Part shown: positions 1 through 7,279 of the stretch, in pieces
How the letters are laid out: each line of letters starts with the position of its first letter
Numbering within the stretch: position 1 is the first letter of the stretch
Assembly (NCBI GenBank): GCA_051650305.1
Contig: JBOFIT010000037.1
Coordinates: 1-13,830 of the forward strand
Length of the DNA: 13,830 nucleotides
Direction: 5' to 3'
Source of the DNA: JBOFDK01 sp051650305
GTDB lineage: Bacteria; Bacillota; Clostridia; Lachnospirales; Cellulosilyticaceae
The notes under the pieces: model-generated
Databases searched by the model: none
What the model was told of the DNA's origin: nothing
What the model saw: the letters and a program-made list of their open reading frames with translations, nothing else
Made by a program: the position numbers and the translations under genes

Positions 1-1033
1 GCCTTTCGTAGATAGCCACAAGTCCTTTTATAAGGATGATGCCTAGTACTACTACCACTACTAATGAAAAGCCATAAATAGTTAAAAGTGTTGGTAGTAT
101 GATTTCATAAGGATAGAAGACAGATGCAATACTCATATAGTAAGTCTTGCCCGCTACTATAATAGGCCTCGTAATGCCTACCTCTACTTTATCCCAAGTA
201 GTATTTCCCTGTAGTATACGTATGCCACCGTCTACCTTTACATCGTCTCCTGCTGTATCTAGTCTTGCTTCACAAGAAGCATAACGTTCAATGGTCTTCT
301 CATTCATGATATAACTTTCAAAATCATTTACATCTTGCCCTAGTCTTGGTACAGATTCAAAGTAATCCAGTGCAAAGTCTGCCTCTATAGGCTCTAGCTT
401 TTCTTTTCCTAGTACTTCAAAGTCATAAACTTTTATAGTCTCTCCCGTCTGTTCCTCATACACCTCTATCTTCTCTGGTATGACTTCTTCGTCTACCACA
501 TAGCCTCTAATAGCTAAATCGTACTCAGATATCCTTATCATTTCATGGGTCAGCTCAAAGATATCTATCATTTCTGCTTGTGTCATATATTTATCTAAAT
601 CTATAAAACGCTCCTTACTCCCTCTCGTCATACCTGTTGCTTTGATCTCACTTAAAGGTCCTTCTGTTACTGAAAATATATTCCCTGGCTTCAACATTTC
701 ATTGCCTTCTGTATCAAAGAAAGCTACCTTTGTATAGAACGCTTCATTACTCATACTATTGATGCGAAAGCGAATGCTCGTAGCTATCTCTGCCAGTGTA
801 TCTTCATAACTAATACCTTCTCCCTTCTCTCCTTGTTGCTGCTCATACACTTGCATCTCCAAAGCAAAGATATTTTCCACTGTTTCATGTAATCTTACAG
901 TCCGGCCCTCATAACTATCTATACAATTTTTTCTTTGTATCCATGTAAAGATCCCCATCATCCCTATATAGATTGCACCTAGTATAAGACTTACCTTACC
1001 TATTATCTTTCGAACTTCTATAGATCTTTTCAT
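1..1033 (-). CDS. Membrane sensor protein, probably histidine kinase of a two-component pair (3' part outside window)
   Basis: An open frame starts at ATG 1033 and runs without a stop to the window edge, giving 344 codons. The start overlaps the stop of the response regulator gene (ATGA), so the two are translationally coupled. A short basic N-terminus (MKRSIEVRK) leads into a membrane segment at about residues 12-29. An extracytoplasmic region of about 280 residues follows, rich in acidic residues, then a second membrane segment at about 311-335 with a run of five valines. HAMP, phospho-acceptor and ATPase domains would lie beyond base 1 and are not seen. The kinase call therefore rests on topology and on the adjacent response regulator. 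I do not recognise the family of the extracytoplasmic domain, so the stimulus is unknown. A different membrane protein co-transcribed with the regulator is possible but less likely. Confidence 0.8.
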   Translation of the reverse strand, partial: MKRSIEVRKIIGKVSLILGAIYIGMMGIFTWIQRKNCIDSYEGRTVRLHETVENIFALEMQVYEQQQGEKGEGISYEDTLAEIATSIRFRINSMSNEAFYTKVAFFDTEGNEMLKPGNIFSVTEGPLSEIKATGMTRGSKERFIDLDKYMTQAEMIDIFELTHEMIRISEYDLAIRGYVVDEEVIPEKIEVYEEQTGETIKVYDFEVLGKEKLEPIEADFALDYFESVPRLGQDVNDFESYIMNEKTIERYASCEARLDTAGDDVKVDGGIRILQGNTTWDKVEVGITRPIIVAGKTYYMSIASVFYPYEIILPTLLTIYGFSLVVVVVLGIILIKGLVAIYER

Positions 1034-1701
1034 CCCCTCACCTCGAATCTATAGCCTACTTTGATAACTGTATGAATATAGATACTACACTCACCCAATG
1101 CTTTCCGTAGCTTCTTCATATGAGTATCAATCACTCTATCATTTCCTTCAAAATCATACCCCCATAGTCTGACGATAAGCTGTTCCCTTGTAATAATTTG
1201 ATTCTTATTTTGAACTAGATAGAGGAGCATTTCATATTCTTTAGGTGCTAGACCTACTTCTTGGCCCTTTACATAGACTTTATGCTCTTTGCAATCTATC
1301 ATGATATCCCCTACCAATAGTTTTTCCTCTATAATAATTCCCTTTGCTCGTTTGATATTTGAAGCTACTTTAGCCCCTAGTACCGCCAGTGAGAAGGGTT
1401 TTGTCACATAATCATCTGCACCTATCTCGTACCCATATACTTGGTCATCTTCATCTCCCTTTGCAGTCAAAAAGATAATAGGTACTTCACTAACCTTACG
1501 TATTTCTCTACATACCGAAAAACCATCTAATCTTGGCATCATAATGTCCAATAGTATCAAATCTACCATAGCTTCTCTTATTTCCTCAAGAGCTTCTATT
1601 CCATTATCTGCAAAACTGACCTCATACCCCTTACTTCTCAAGTAATCTATCATCACTTCCTGAAGTCTCTTTTCATCCTCTACGACTAATATCCTATACA
1701 T
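1030..1701 (-). CDS. OmpR/PhoB-family response regulator
   Basis: This 223-residue protein is a full-length two-domain response regulator. The receiver domain (about 1-115) has the acidic pocket E8/D9, the phospho-acceptor D52 in LLDIMMP, T79 in FLTAK, and K101 in the VTKPF motif. The C-terminal winged-helix DNA-binding domain (about 125-221) has the usual family features, including APKEYEMLLYL, the ITREQL turn, the RVIDTHMKKLRK recognition helix and the GYRFE wing. When phosphorylated by its partner kinase it would bind DNA and control transcription. A strong ribosome binding site (GAAGGAGGG) lies just upstream of ATG 1701. The gene is first in a pair with the sensor gene, with a 4-base overlap. 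The targets are unknown. It is separated from the sulfur-type operon upstream by a terminator, so a functional link is not shown. Confidence 0.95.
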   Translation of the reverse strand: MYRILVVEDEKRLQEVMIDYLRSKGYEVSFADNGIEALEEIREAMVDLILLDIMMPRLDGFSVCREIRKVSEVPIIFLTAKGDEDDQVYGYEIGADDYVTKPFSLAVLGAKVASNIKRAKGIIIEEKLLVGDIMIDCKEHKVYVKGQEVGLAPKEYEMLLYLVQNKNQIITREQLIVRLWGYDFEGNDRVIDTHMKKLRKALGECSIYIHTVIKVGYRFEVRG

Positions 1702-1757
1702 AGTATCCCTCCTTCTTCTCTATTTTGCATCCCCTATCTGTCTTTCTTGTGTCTTTT

Positions 1758-1763
1758 ATTATA
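1758..1763 (-). promoter_or_regulatory. Possible -10 element for the two-component operon
   Basis: The minus strand reads TATAAT here, about 55 bases upstream of the response regulator start. It is the only good -10 match between the preceding terminator and the gene. No convincing -35 is visible at 16-18 bases; that position falls within the terminator hairpin. Weak evidence in AT-rich DNA. Confidence 0.35.
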
Positions 1764-1775
1764 AATAACCAAATA

Positions 1776-1813
1776 AAAAGATGCCATTGCTTTTTTCTGC
1801 AATGGCATCTTTT
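1776..1813 (-). terminator. Rho-independent terminator after the TVP38 gene
   Basis: There is a perfect 15-bp inverted repeat (arms 1776-1790 and 1799-1813) with an 8-base loop. The G+C-rich core GATGCCATTGC is flanked by A and T runs, so it could work in both directions. On the minus strand the U run follows directly. It lies about 40 bases beyond the stop of the TVP38 gene and would end the oxidoreductase-rhodanese-TVP38 transcript. Confidence 0.88.
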
Positions 1814-1853
1814 ATATGTATAAGTATTAGGATTTAGTTGTTAGTAATTAAAA

Positions 1854-2537
1854 TTATTTCTTTTTGTTTTTTCTTTTCTCTAAGTATCCAGGTAATAATG
1901 ATACGCCTACGAAGAAGATTGCCCCTACTGCGAAGTACATCATTACTTGTGTAATACTTTCACCAGCGATGATTGCTCCTGCCATGAAGCAGAATGCAAT
2001 AGCACCTGGTAACATACAGATAAATGATACAAGGATGAATACTGGTAATTTAATCTTTGTAAGACCGTATGCGAAGTTTTGCACATTGTATGGGAATAAT
2101 GGTACAAGTCTTGTAATCATAAGCATTCTCCAACCTTGCTTCTCTACACCTTCATCAATCTTTTGGAAAGCTGTGTTTTTGCTAGCCCATTCTTCTACCA
2201 TGTTACGTGCTGCGTATCTTGCTACTAGGAATGCTAATGTTGCTCCCATTGTAGCTCCAAGACAAGCTAGGAATGAACCAAGTACTGGTCCGAATGCAAT
2301 ACCTGCAAGTAGTGCAAGTGGTGTTCCTGGAAGGAATGCTACCCCACCGATTGTATAAATTGCTAAGTAGATGATTGGACCTGCGATACCGAATCCTTCA
2401 ATCCACCCTTTTAATTTTTGTAAGTTATCGATTGTTAACATATCGAATACACCTGTTACTTTAAGAATAACAACAAGTGCAATAAGTGCTACTACTGCAC
2501 CTATAATCTTCCCTGTGTTTTTTTTGTTTTTAGCCAT
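1854..2537 (-). CDS. TVP38/TMEM64 (DedA-like, SNARE-associated) membrane protein, YdjX/YdjZ-type
   Basis: A 227-residue integral membrane protein with basic ends and about five or six hydrophobic segments. The family signatures are present: a re-entrant loop motif FLPGTP at 68-73 within a Gly/Ala-rich stretch, and an RLVPLFPYNVQN motif at 143-154. The family is widespread. Its members are linked to lipid scrambling or proton-coupled transport, and E. coli YdjX and YdjZ belong to it. The substrate here is unknown. It is the last gene of the three-gene operon, 28 bases after the rhodanese, with a GGAGAG ribosome binding site. A role in moving a product or lipid across the membrane alongside the lipoprotein rhodanese is inference. 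The length is normal for the family and the start has no competing ATG. Confidence 0.92.
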   Translation of the reverse strand: MAKNKKNTGKIIGAVVALIALVVILKVTGVFDMLTIDNLQKLKGWIEGFGIAGPIIYLAIYTIGGVAFLPGTPLALLAGIAFGPVLGSFLACLGATMGATLAFLVARYAARNMVEEWASKNTAFQKIDEGVEKQGWRMLMITRLVPLFPYNVQNFAYGLTKIKLPVFILVSFICMLPGAIAFCFMAGAIIAGESITQVMMYFAVGAIFFVGVSLLPGYLEKRKNKKK

Positions 2538-2565
2538 GATTATTATCTCTCCAATTCAGTTTTAA

Positions 2566-3513
2566 TTAGTCTTGTTCGATTGGTAATTCTTCAAAGTATG
2601 ACCATTCAATCCATGAACCATCATAGTTCTTTACATTTTCATAACCTAAGATTTCACGAAGTACATATGTTGTATTTGCTGAACGTACACCTGATTGACA
2701 GTAAGCAATAATTGTCTTGTCTGCTGTTACACCAACTTCTTCATAAATCTTTTGAATTTCTTCTTTTGATTTAAAACCATTCTCATCAATTACTTTTGTG
2801 TACTCTACATGAACAGCACCTGGGATACGACCTTTTCTAAATGCACCTGATTTTTGGCTCTTACCGCTGAACTCATCATTTGCACGTGTATCAAGAATAA
2901 TCACGTTCTCATCTTCTAATCCTGCTTTAACTTCTTCTAATGTAGCAAGAATTGATGCATCCATTTCGTTTACAAACTCAAATGTCTTTGCTTCTACAAC
3001 TGGTGCTTCTTTTGTTGTCGCATAACCGGCTGCTTCCCAACCACCGATACCACCTTCGATAAGTGCTACATTTTCATGTCCGTACATTTGTAGCATCCAA
3101 GCAAAACGTGCTGAATCTAAGTTTTGGTCATTTCCGTATACTAAGATTGTAGAATCTTTGGTTGCACCACTTTCACCAAGAAGTTTTGCAAAGCCTTCTC
3201 TTTCTACAGCCATGCCGCCGTACTCATATGCTGTACTTTCATATTGCTTTCTGAAGTAGTTTACTGCACCTTCAATATGACCTTTGCCATAGTCTCCATC
3301 TTTACGAATATCAAATACAACTACATCTGCTTCGCTATCCATAAGTGCTTTTGCTTCTTCCGCTGTTACAAATGCATTTGGATCTGCATACTCATTTAAC
3401 TTATTTTGCACTGCTTCTTGTGATACTGATGTTACTTCTTTGTTTGACCCGCACCCTACAGCTGTTGTCATGACAACAGCTGTTAAAAGTGCAAAAACTA
3501 ATTTCTTTTTCAT
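2566..3513 (-). CDS. Lipoprotein rhodanese (tandem-domain sulfurtransferase), YnjE/SseA-like
   Basis: A 315-residue exported sulfurtransferase. The N-terminus (KKK, hydrophobic core, then TAVGC with C21) is a lipoprotein signal, so the mature protein should be anchored on the outer face of the membrane. Two rhodanese domains follow, at about 46-165 and 185-310. The second has the active-site loop CQSGVRS with C272, plus the D208/R210 pair and an RIPGA motif. The first retains DIR and GHIEGA but has YGNDQ where the catalytic Cys should be, so it looks structural. This matches the usual tandem rhodanese plan with a C-terminal active site. The loop sequence differs from both the classical thiosulfate (CRKG) and mercaptopyruvate (CGSG) loops, so the donor cannot be named. 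E. coli YnjE, from a comparable gene set, has three such domains. The ribosome binding site is modest (GTGGGG). Confidence 0.92.
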   Translation of the reverse strand: MKKKLVFALLTAVVMTTAVGCGSNKEVTSVSQEAVQNKLNEYADPNAFVTAEEAKALMDSEADVVVFDIRKDGDYGKGHIEGAVNYFRKQYESTAYEYGGMAVEREGFAKLLGESGATKDSTILVYGNDQNLDSARFAWMLQMYGHENVALIEGGIGGWEAAGYATTKEAPVVEAKTFEFVNEMDASILATLEEVKAGLEDENVIILDTRANDEFSGKSQKSGAFRKGRIPGAVHVEYTKVIDENGFKSKEEIQKIYEEVGVTADKTIIAYCQSGVRSANTTYVLREILGYENVKNYDGSWIEWSYFEELPIEQD

Positions 3514-3540
3514 GTTTTATACCCCACTCTTTTATATATT

Positions 3541-6114
3541 TTATTTCTTTTTAGATGCTTTAGTTGCTTTAATCATTTTTCTCTTAGATTCATAACGGCA
3601 CTTCCAGCTTGCTACTGGTCCATTTGGTAGACCACTAAACTCACTTGTAGATGTCTTCACATCTCCAAAGATAAGCTTTAAGATATGCTCAGCTTTTTTA
3701 CCACCTTTGCACATTGACTCACGACATGCTGCACAATAAGTTACCATATAATCTGAGTTAACTTCTGCTGTACGGTTATTCATGATTTTTTGCGCTACTT
3801 CTGGGTTCGCTGGTACAACCATTCCACCGAATCCACAGCACATTGCTGTTTCTCTTGTATGTGGTGGCTCTTCTGTGCTGTATCCCAGTTCATTCATAAT
3901 CCATCTGATACCATCATGGATACCTGTAATATCTCTTGTAGAACATGAATCATGGATTGCAAATGTAATATCACTGTTTTTAGCTTTGTTGATTGCTTCT
4001 TGTGGTAAACCAATCTCTGGTAGTACTTCCCATAATGAACGTACTTTTTGCTTTGGACTGTATTCGTTCATTGTTAAGTAGCATGATTGACATGCAACGA
4101 TGATTTCTTCTGCACCAAGCTTATCGATTTCTCTTTGAAGCTCTGCATATCTTTCTTTGAACTTACCTTGTTGTCCTACCGCTTTAGTTGGCTTTCCACA
4201 ACACTTAAGGATAGCACCTGTATCTGGCATTTTCTCTTGTAAGTAGCTAAGGATCCCACCTACTGCTTCTGGTGCATATGATGGTAAGCTACATCCTGGA
4301 ATAAATACACGCTTTGTCTTACCACTTGGAGCCGCTTGTGTTGTATTGAATGGTTTTGAGAAACCTAATAATTGGTGCATCTCGATAGCCTTATGTCCTG
4401 GCATTGGAGACTTACCACCATTTTCTTCAACCATACGAAGACGCATCTTCATAAAGTGTTGAGGCATTTTGTAATCCTTTGGACATGCAAGTGTACATTG
4501 GTTACACATATTACATGAGTAAGGAATCACTGGGTTCTCTTCTTTTCTATCTAAAATACCTTGGAATAAGTCTTTTGGACAGTGACAGTATTCATTAAGC
4601 ATTGTACATTCTTTCATACATAATCTACATTCACATTGTAGACATCTGCTTGCTTCTTCAACTGCTGCTTCTTTTGTGAAGCCGTTATCTACTTCGATAA
4701 ATGACTTGATACGCTCGCTTGGGTCAAGCTGTACTGTCTTGCGACGCTTTTCTACTTTTTCTTCTTGTGGAATCGTTGTCTCAAGCTTTGTTTTGTATGA
4801 ACCTTCAAGTTCACGACCTTTTGTCATATCTTTACCATTTAAGAAACGATCTACAGACTCAGCTGCTTTTCTACCTTCAGCCATAGCTTCGATTACGATT
4901 ACAGCACGTCCACTTGCATCCCCTGCAACGAATACTTTCTTATTGTTTGTCGCTTGAAGTGTTACTTGATCTACTACAAATCTTCCACCTCTTTGTGTCT
5001 CAAGCTCTGGTGCGAATGAACCATCTACACCTTGTCCAATAGCGAAACATACGTTGTCTACATCGAATCTCTCTACACAGTTTTCATCATACTGTGGATT
5101 GAACTTGCCTTCTGCGTCAAAGATGCTTAGGCACTTCTTCATTTCGTAGCCTACTACTTTGCCATCTTCTTCGATGACACGTACTGGACCATATCCTGGC
5201 TTAACTGTTACGCCTTCTTCCACTGCTTCTTCGATTTCCCAACCATGAGCTGGCATCTCTTCATGTGTTCTCTCAAGGCATGTAAGAATAACTTCTTCAG
5301 CACCAACACGACGTGCACTTCTCGCTACGTCAATAGCTACGTTACCACCACCGATAACGACAAGTTTCTTACCTAGTCCTTCATATTTTCTTGTTAATGC
5401 TACTTCTCTTAGGAAGTCTACTGCATTAAGTACCCCATTTGCTTTGCTACCTTCAATTGGTAGTACATTTCCGATATGCGCCCCTACTGCTACAACGATG
5501 GCATCAAAGTCTCTCTCAAGATTTGCAAATGCAATATCTTTACCTACTTCTACACCCATCTTGAACTCTACGCCAAGTACTTGCAAGTATTCATACTCTT
5601 TTTCAATCACTGTTCTTGGAAGACGATACTCAGGAATCCCTACATACATCATTCCACCCACTACTGGAAGCTTTTCAAATACTGTTACTTCATAACCTTT
5701 TCTTATAAGGTCAAGTGCACTTTGTGCCCCTGCTGGACCTGCACCAATTACAGCAACTTTTTTACCGTTCTTTGCTTTTTTTGCTAAATCCCACTTTTCA
5801 GGTGCATCACAAGTATCTGCTACAAAACGCTTAAGTGCTGCAATTGCCATTGCTTCATTTTGCTCACCACGTTTGCATTTTTCTTCACAAGGATGTGCAC
5901 AGATTCTTCCAAGTGTACCTGGAAGGAAAAGCTTTTCTCTAATCACTTTTAATGCTTCTTCATTCTTACCTTCACCGATAAGTTTTATGTATGACTTAAC
6001 ATCTGTATGCATTGGGCACTCTGATACACAGTATGCATCAGCATCTCCCATACACCCATCTACTATTTCTTGCATTTGCTTCATAACGTCTTGTGGATAT
6101 TCTATCTTGTTCAT
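3541..6114 (-). CDS. NAD(P)H/FAD oxidoreductase (GltD-type) fused to Fe-S and HdrB-like CCG domains
   Basis: An 857-residue cytoplasmic redox protein. Residues 1-110 form a GltD/dihydropyrimidine-dehydrogenase-type Fe-S domain (C21, C29, C33, C72, C76, C80). Residues 118-430 are the flavoprotein core, with GAGPAG at 124-129 for FAD, GGGNVA at 255-260 for NAD(P)H, and AGDA at 397-400. A cysteine-rich region follows, with C491, C494, C496, C499, C503, C510 and C512, then CxxCxxCxxxC at 534-544. Residues 600-815 hold two HdrB/GlpC-type CCG modules (C608, CCG 638-640, C675/C678; then C724, CCG 759-761, C794/C797). In HdrB such motifs bind non-cubane [4Fe-4S] clusters that reduce disulfides. A plausible role is passing NAD(P)H electrons to a disulfide, persulfide or similar sulfur substrate; the substrate is inferred only. 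A strong GGGAGG site lies 5 bases before the ATG. It is the first gene of its operon, divergent from the LysR gene. The basic C-terminal tail is unusual. Confidence 0.93.
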   Translation of the reverse strand: MNKIEYPQDVMKQMQEIVDGCMGDADAYCVSECPMHTDVKSYIKLIGEGKNEEALKVIREKLFLPGTLGRICAHPCEEKCKRGEQNEAMAIAALKRFVADTCDAPEKWDLAKKAKNGKKVAVIGAGPAGAQSALDLIRKGYEVTVFEKLPVVGGMMYVGIPEYRLPRTVIEKEYEYLQVLGVEFKMGVEVGKDIAFANLERDFDAIVVAVGAHIGNVLPIEGSKANGVLNAVDFLREVALTRKYEGLGKKLVVIGGGNVAIDVARSARRVGAEEVILTCLERTHEEMPAHGWEIEEAVEEGVTVKPGYGPVRVIEEDGKVVGYEMKKCLSIFDAEGKFNPQYDENCVERFDVDNVCFAIGQGVDGSFAPELETQRGGRFVVDQVTLQATNNKKVFVAGDASGRAVIVIEAMAEGRKAAESVDRFLNGKDMTKGRELEGSYKTKLETTIPQEEKVEKRRKTVQLDPSERIKSFIEVDNGFTKEAAVEEASRCLQCECRLCMKECTMLNEYCHCPKDLFQGILDRKEENPVIPYSCNMCNQCTLACPKDYKMPQHFMKMRLRMVEENGGKSPMPGHKAIEMHQLLGFSKPFNTTQAAPSGKTKRVFIPGCSLPSYAPEAVGGILSYLQEKMPDTGAILKCCGKPTKAVGQQGKFKERYAELQREIDKLGAEEIIVACQSCYLTMNEYSPKQKVRSLWEVLPEIGLPQEAINKAKNSDITFAIHDSCSTRDITGIHDGIRWIMNELGYSTEEPPHTRETAMCCGFGGMVVPANPEVAQKIMNNRTAEVNSDYMVTYCAACRESMCKGGKKAEHILKLIFGDVKTSTSEFSGLPNGPVASWKCRYESKRKMIKATKASKKK

Positions 6115-6154
6115 GTGTGCCTCCCAAATTTTATCCTTTTGTTCTTCTATCTCT

Positions 6155-6160
6155 ATTATA
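6155..6160 (-). promoter_or_regulatory. Candidate -10 of the oxidoreductase operon promoter
   Basis: The minus strand reads TATAAT about 40 bases before the oxidoreductase start. At 16-19 bases upstream no sequence resembles TTGACA, which suggests an activator-dependent promoter. That fits a divergent LysR gene. Confidence 0.55.
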
Positions 6161-6180
6161 GTTTGTTTTTTAACAAACTA
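6159..6180. promoter_or_regulatory. Palindrome overlapping the -10 element, candidate operator
   Basis: A perfect 9-bp inverted repeat (TAGTTTGTT, four T, AACAAACTA) overlaps the edge of the -10 hexamer of the oxidoreductase promoter. The position suits a repressor or the RNA-polymerase-proximal site of a LysR-type protein. With a weak U run it is not a convincing terminator. The binding protein is not identifiable. Confidence 0.45.
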
Positions 6181-6195
6181 GTTAGAAAGCATTTG

Positions 6196-6208
6196 TTATG
6201 ATACATAA
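6196..6208. promoter_or_regulatory. Candidate LysR-type box (T-N11-A palindrome)
   Basis: TTATG-ATA-CATAA is a perfect interrupted palindrome of the T-N11-A form typical of LysR-family recognition sites. It lies in the 244-bp divergent spacer, centred about 54 bases upstream of the predicted start of the oxidoreductase transcript. That is within the range used by LysR activators. Only one copy is visible. Confidence 0.5.
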
Positions 6209-6281
6209 TAAATCCTTATCGCAAAAAACCTTTACAAATTATTCATATTATGTCTACACGATGTTTAATTTTTACAATCTA

Positions 6282-6290
6282 TGGTATACT
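6282..6290 (+). promoter_or_regulatory. Candidate extended -10 promoter of the LysR gene
   Basis: TGGTATACT on the plus strand is an extended -10 (TGN plus TATACT), about 68 bases before the LysR start. The -35 region is poor (TGTTTA at 17-bp spacing), as is tolerated by extended -10 promoters. Confidence 0.5.
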
Positions 6291-6358
6291 ATGTTCAAGA
6301 ATATACTCATACTATATAACCTTATGACCCCATGATTATTTCACAAAAGGAGGTTCTT

Positions 6359-7249
6359 ATGAATTTACAATACTTACATTCGTTTTACATAACTGTCAAA
6401 TTTAATAGCATCTCAAAAGCTGCAAAAATTCTCTTCCTAACTCAACCTGGCCTTAGTATGCAACTACAAGCATTAGAAAAAGAACTAGGTTGTCAGCTCC
6501 TTATCCGTAGTAATAAAGGTGTTGAACTGACAAAGGAAGGCGAAGTTGTCTTTAACTATGCTGATAAAATACTAGCTTTAAAAGATAATATCGAACGTGA
6601 CCTAGATGCTGTCAAATGCGAAAGAGAATATTTACTGATTAGTTCTTGTAGAACCCTCGGTGAATACGCTCTACCTTGTACCCTTTATCTCTATAAGACC
6701 AACTATCCTAATGTAGATATTGATTTACAAGTGTGTAGCTCTACCGAAGTAACACAGCACTTACTCAATCATTCCAGCAACATTGGTATCGTCCAAAATA
6801 TTTCTTCCCACCCTAACCTTATTTTCCATCATTTTTATGATTCGGATATTGTTCTAGTAGGCAGCTCAGATCAACTACTTGAAGCTATTACTAAAGATGT
6901 ACTTCTTACCTTACCACTTATCTTACCTGCTGAAGGGTCCGGATGTAGACAAGCTATTTCAGAGTGCCTTAGCAACTATGGTATTCAGCTCTCCGATTTG
7001 AATATCGTTTTTGAAGCAAACTCTATGGAAGCTATCAAATCTGCCATTTCTACTGGTAAAGGCTATAGCTTCTTCCCTAGCTTTAGTATCAAAAAAGAAT
7101 TAAAACATAATATCTTACGTCCTGTTTCTATCGAAGATATTACATTTGTATCTACCTATTCCTTCTGCTACCGTAAAGACTATAAACTTCAGCCTTTTGA
7201 AGTAGAGTTTATACAACTTCTTTCGTCTTCAGCACGAGGTTTTTGTTAA
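6359..7249 (+). CDS. LysR-family transcriptional regulator
   Basis: A 296-residue regulator of normal LysR length. The N-terminal winged helix-turn-helix (about 1-60) has the family signature, including SISKAAKILFLTQPGLSMQL and LGCQLLIR, then the linker helix and an effector-binding domain from about 90 on. I chose ATG 6359, not the in-frame ATG 6332, because AAAAGGAGG sits 5 bases before it and because MNLQYLHSF is where family members begin. The position usually held by Ser or Thr in the first effector-contact loop is C97 (ISSCRTLGEY), followed by C107, which hints at thiol or sulfur sensing (inference). The gene is divergent from the oxidoreductase operon, whose spacer holds a T-N11-A box, and convergent with the ABC transporter operon. 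It probably controls the oxidoreductase operon and perhaps also the other one. Confidence 0.95.
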   Translation: MNLQYLHSFYITVKFNSISKAAKILFLTQPGLSMQLQALEKELGCQLLIRSNKGVELTKEGEVVFNYADKILALKDNIERDLDAVKCEREYLLISSCRTLGEYALPCTLYLYKTNYPNVDIDLQVCSSTEVTQHLLNHSSNIGIVQNISSHPNLIFHHFYDSDIVLVGSSDQLLEAITKDVLLTLPLILPAEGSGCRQAISECLSNYGIQLSDLNIVFEANSMEAIKSAISTGKGYSFFPSFSIKKELKHNILRPVSIEDITFVSTYSFCYRKDYKLQPFEVEFIQLLSSSARGFC

Positions 7250-7251
7250 AC

Positions 7252-7279
7252 AAAAAACGACCATTTCTGGTCGTTTTTT
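7252..7279. terminator. Bidirectional terminator between LysR and the ABC ATPase
   Basis: A 12-bp perfect inverted repeat (AAAAAACGACCA, loop TTTC, TGGTCGTTTTTT) lies between the two convergent stop codons. It has a U run in either direction. The ATPase stop codon TAA overlaps the outer edge of the hairpin, so one element serves both genes. Confidence 0.9.

Noticed and set aside
1864..2358. 164-codon plus-strand frame antisense to the TVP38 gene
   Set aside because: The minus-strand TVP38 protein has clear family motifs and a ribosome binding site. The antisense frame has neither.
2566..6114. Selenocysteine-encoding in-frame TGA codons, given the possible selenium link
   Set aside because: Both frames are open with ordinary Cys codons at all motif positions, and no readthrough stop is needed.
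6159..6180. Rex site at the oxidoreductase promoter
   Set aside because: The half-sites TTGTT and AACAA are only 4 bases apart. The Rex consensus has 8 bases between those pentamers, so the geometry is wrong.
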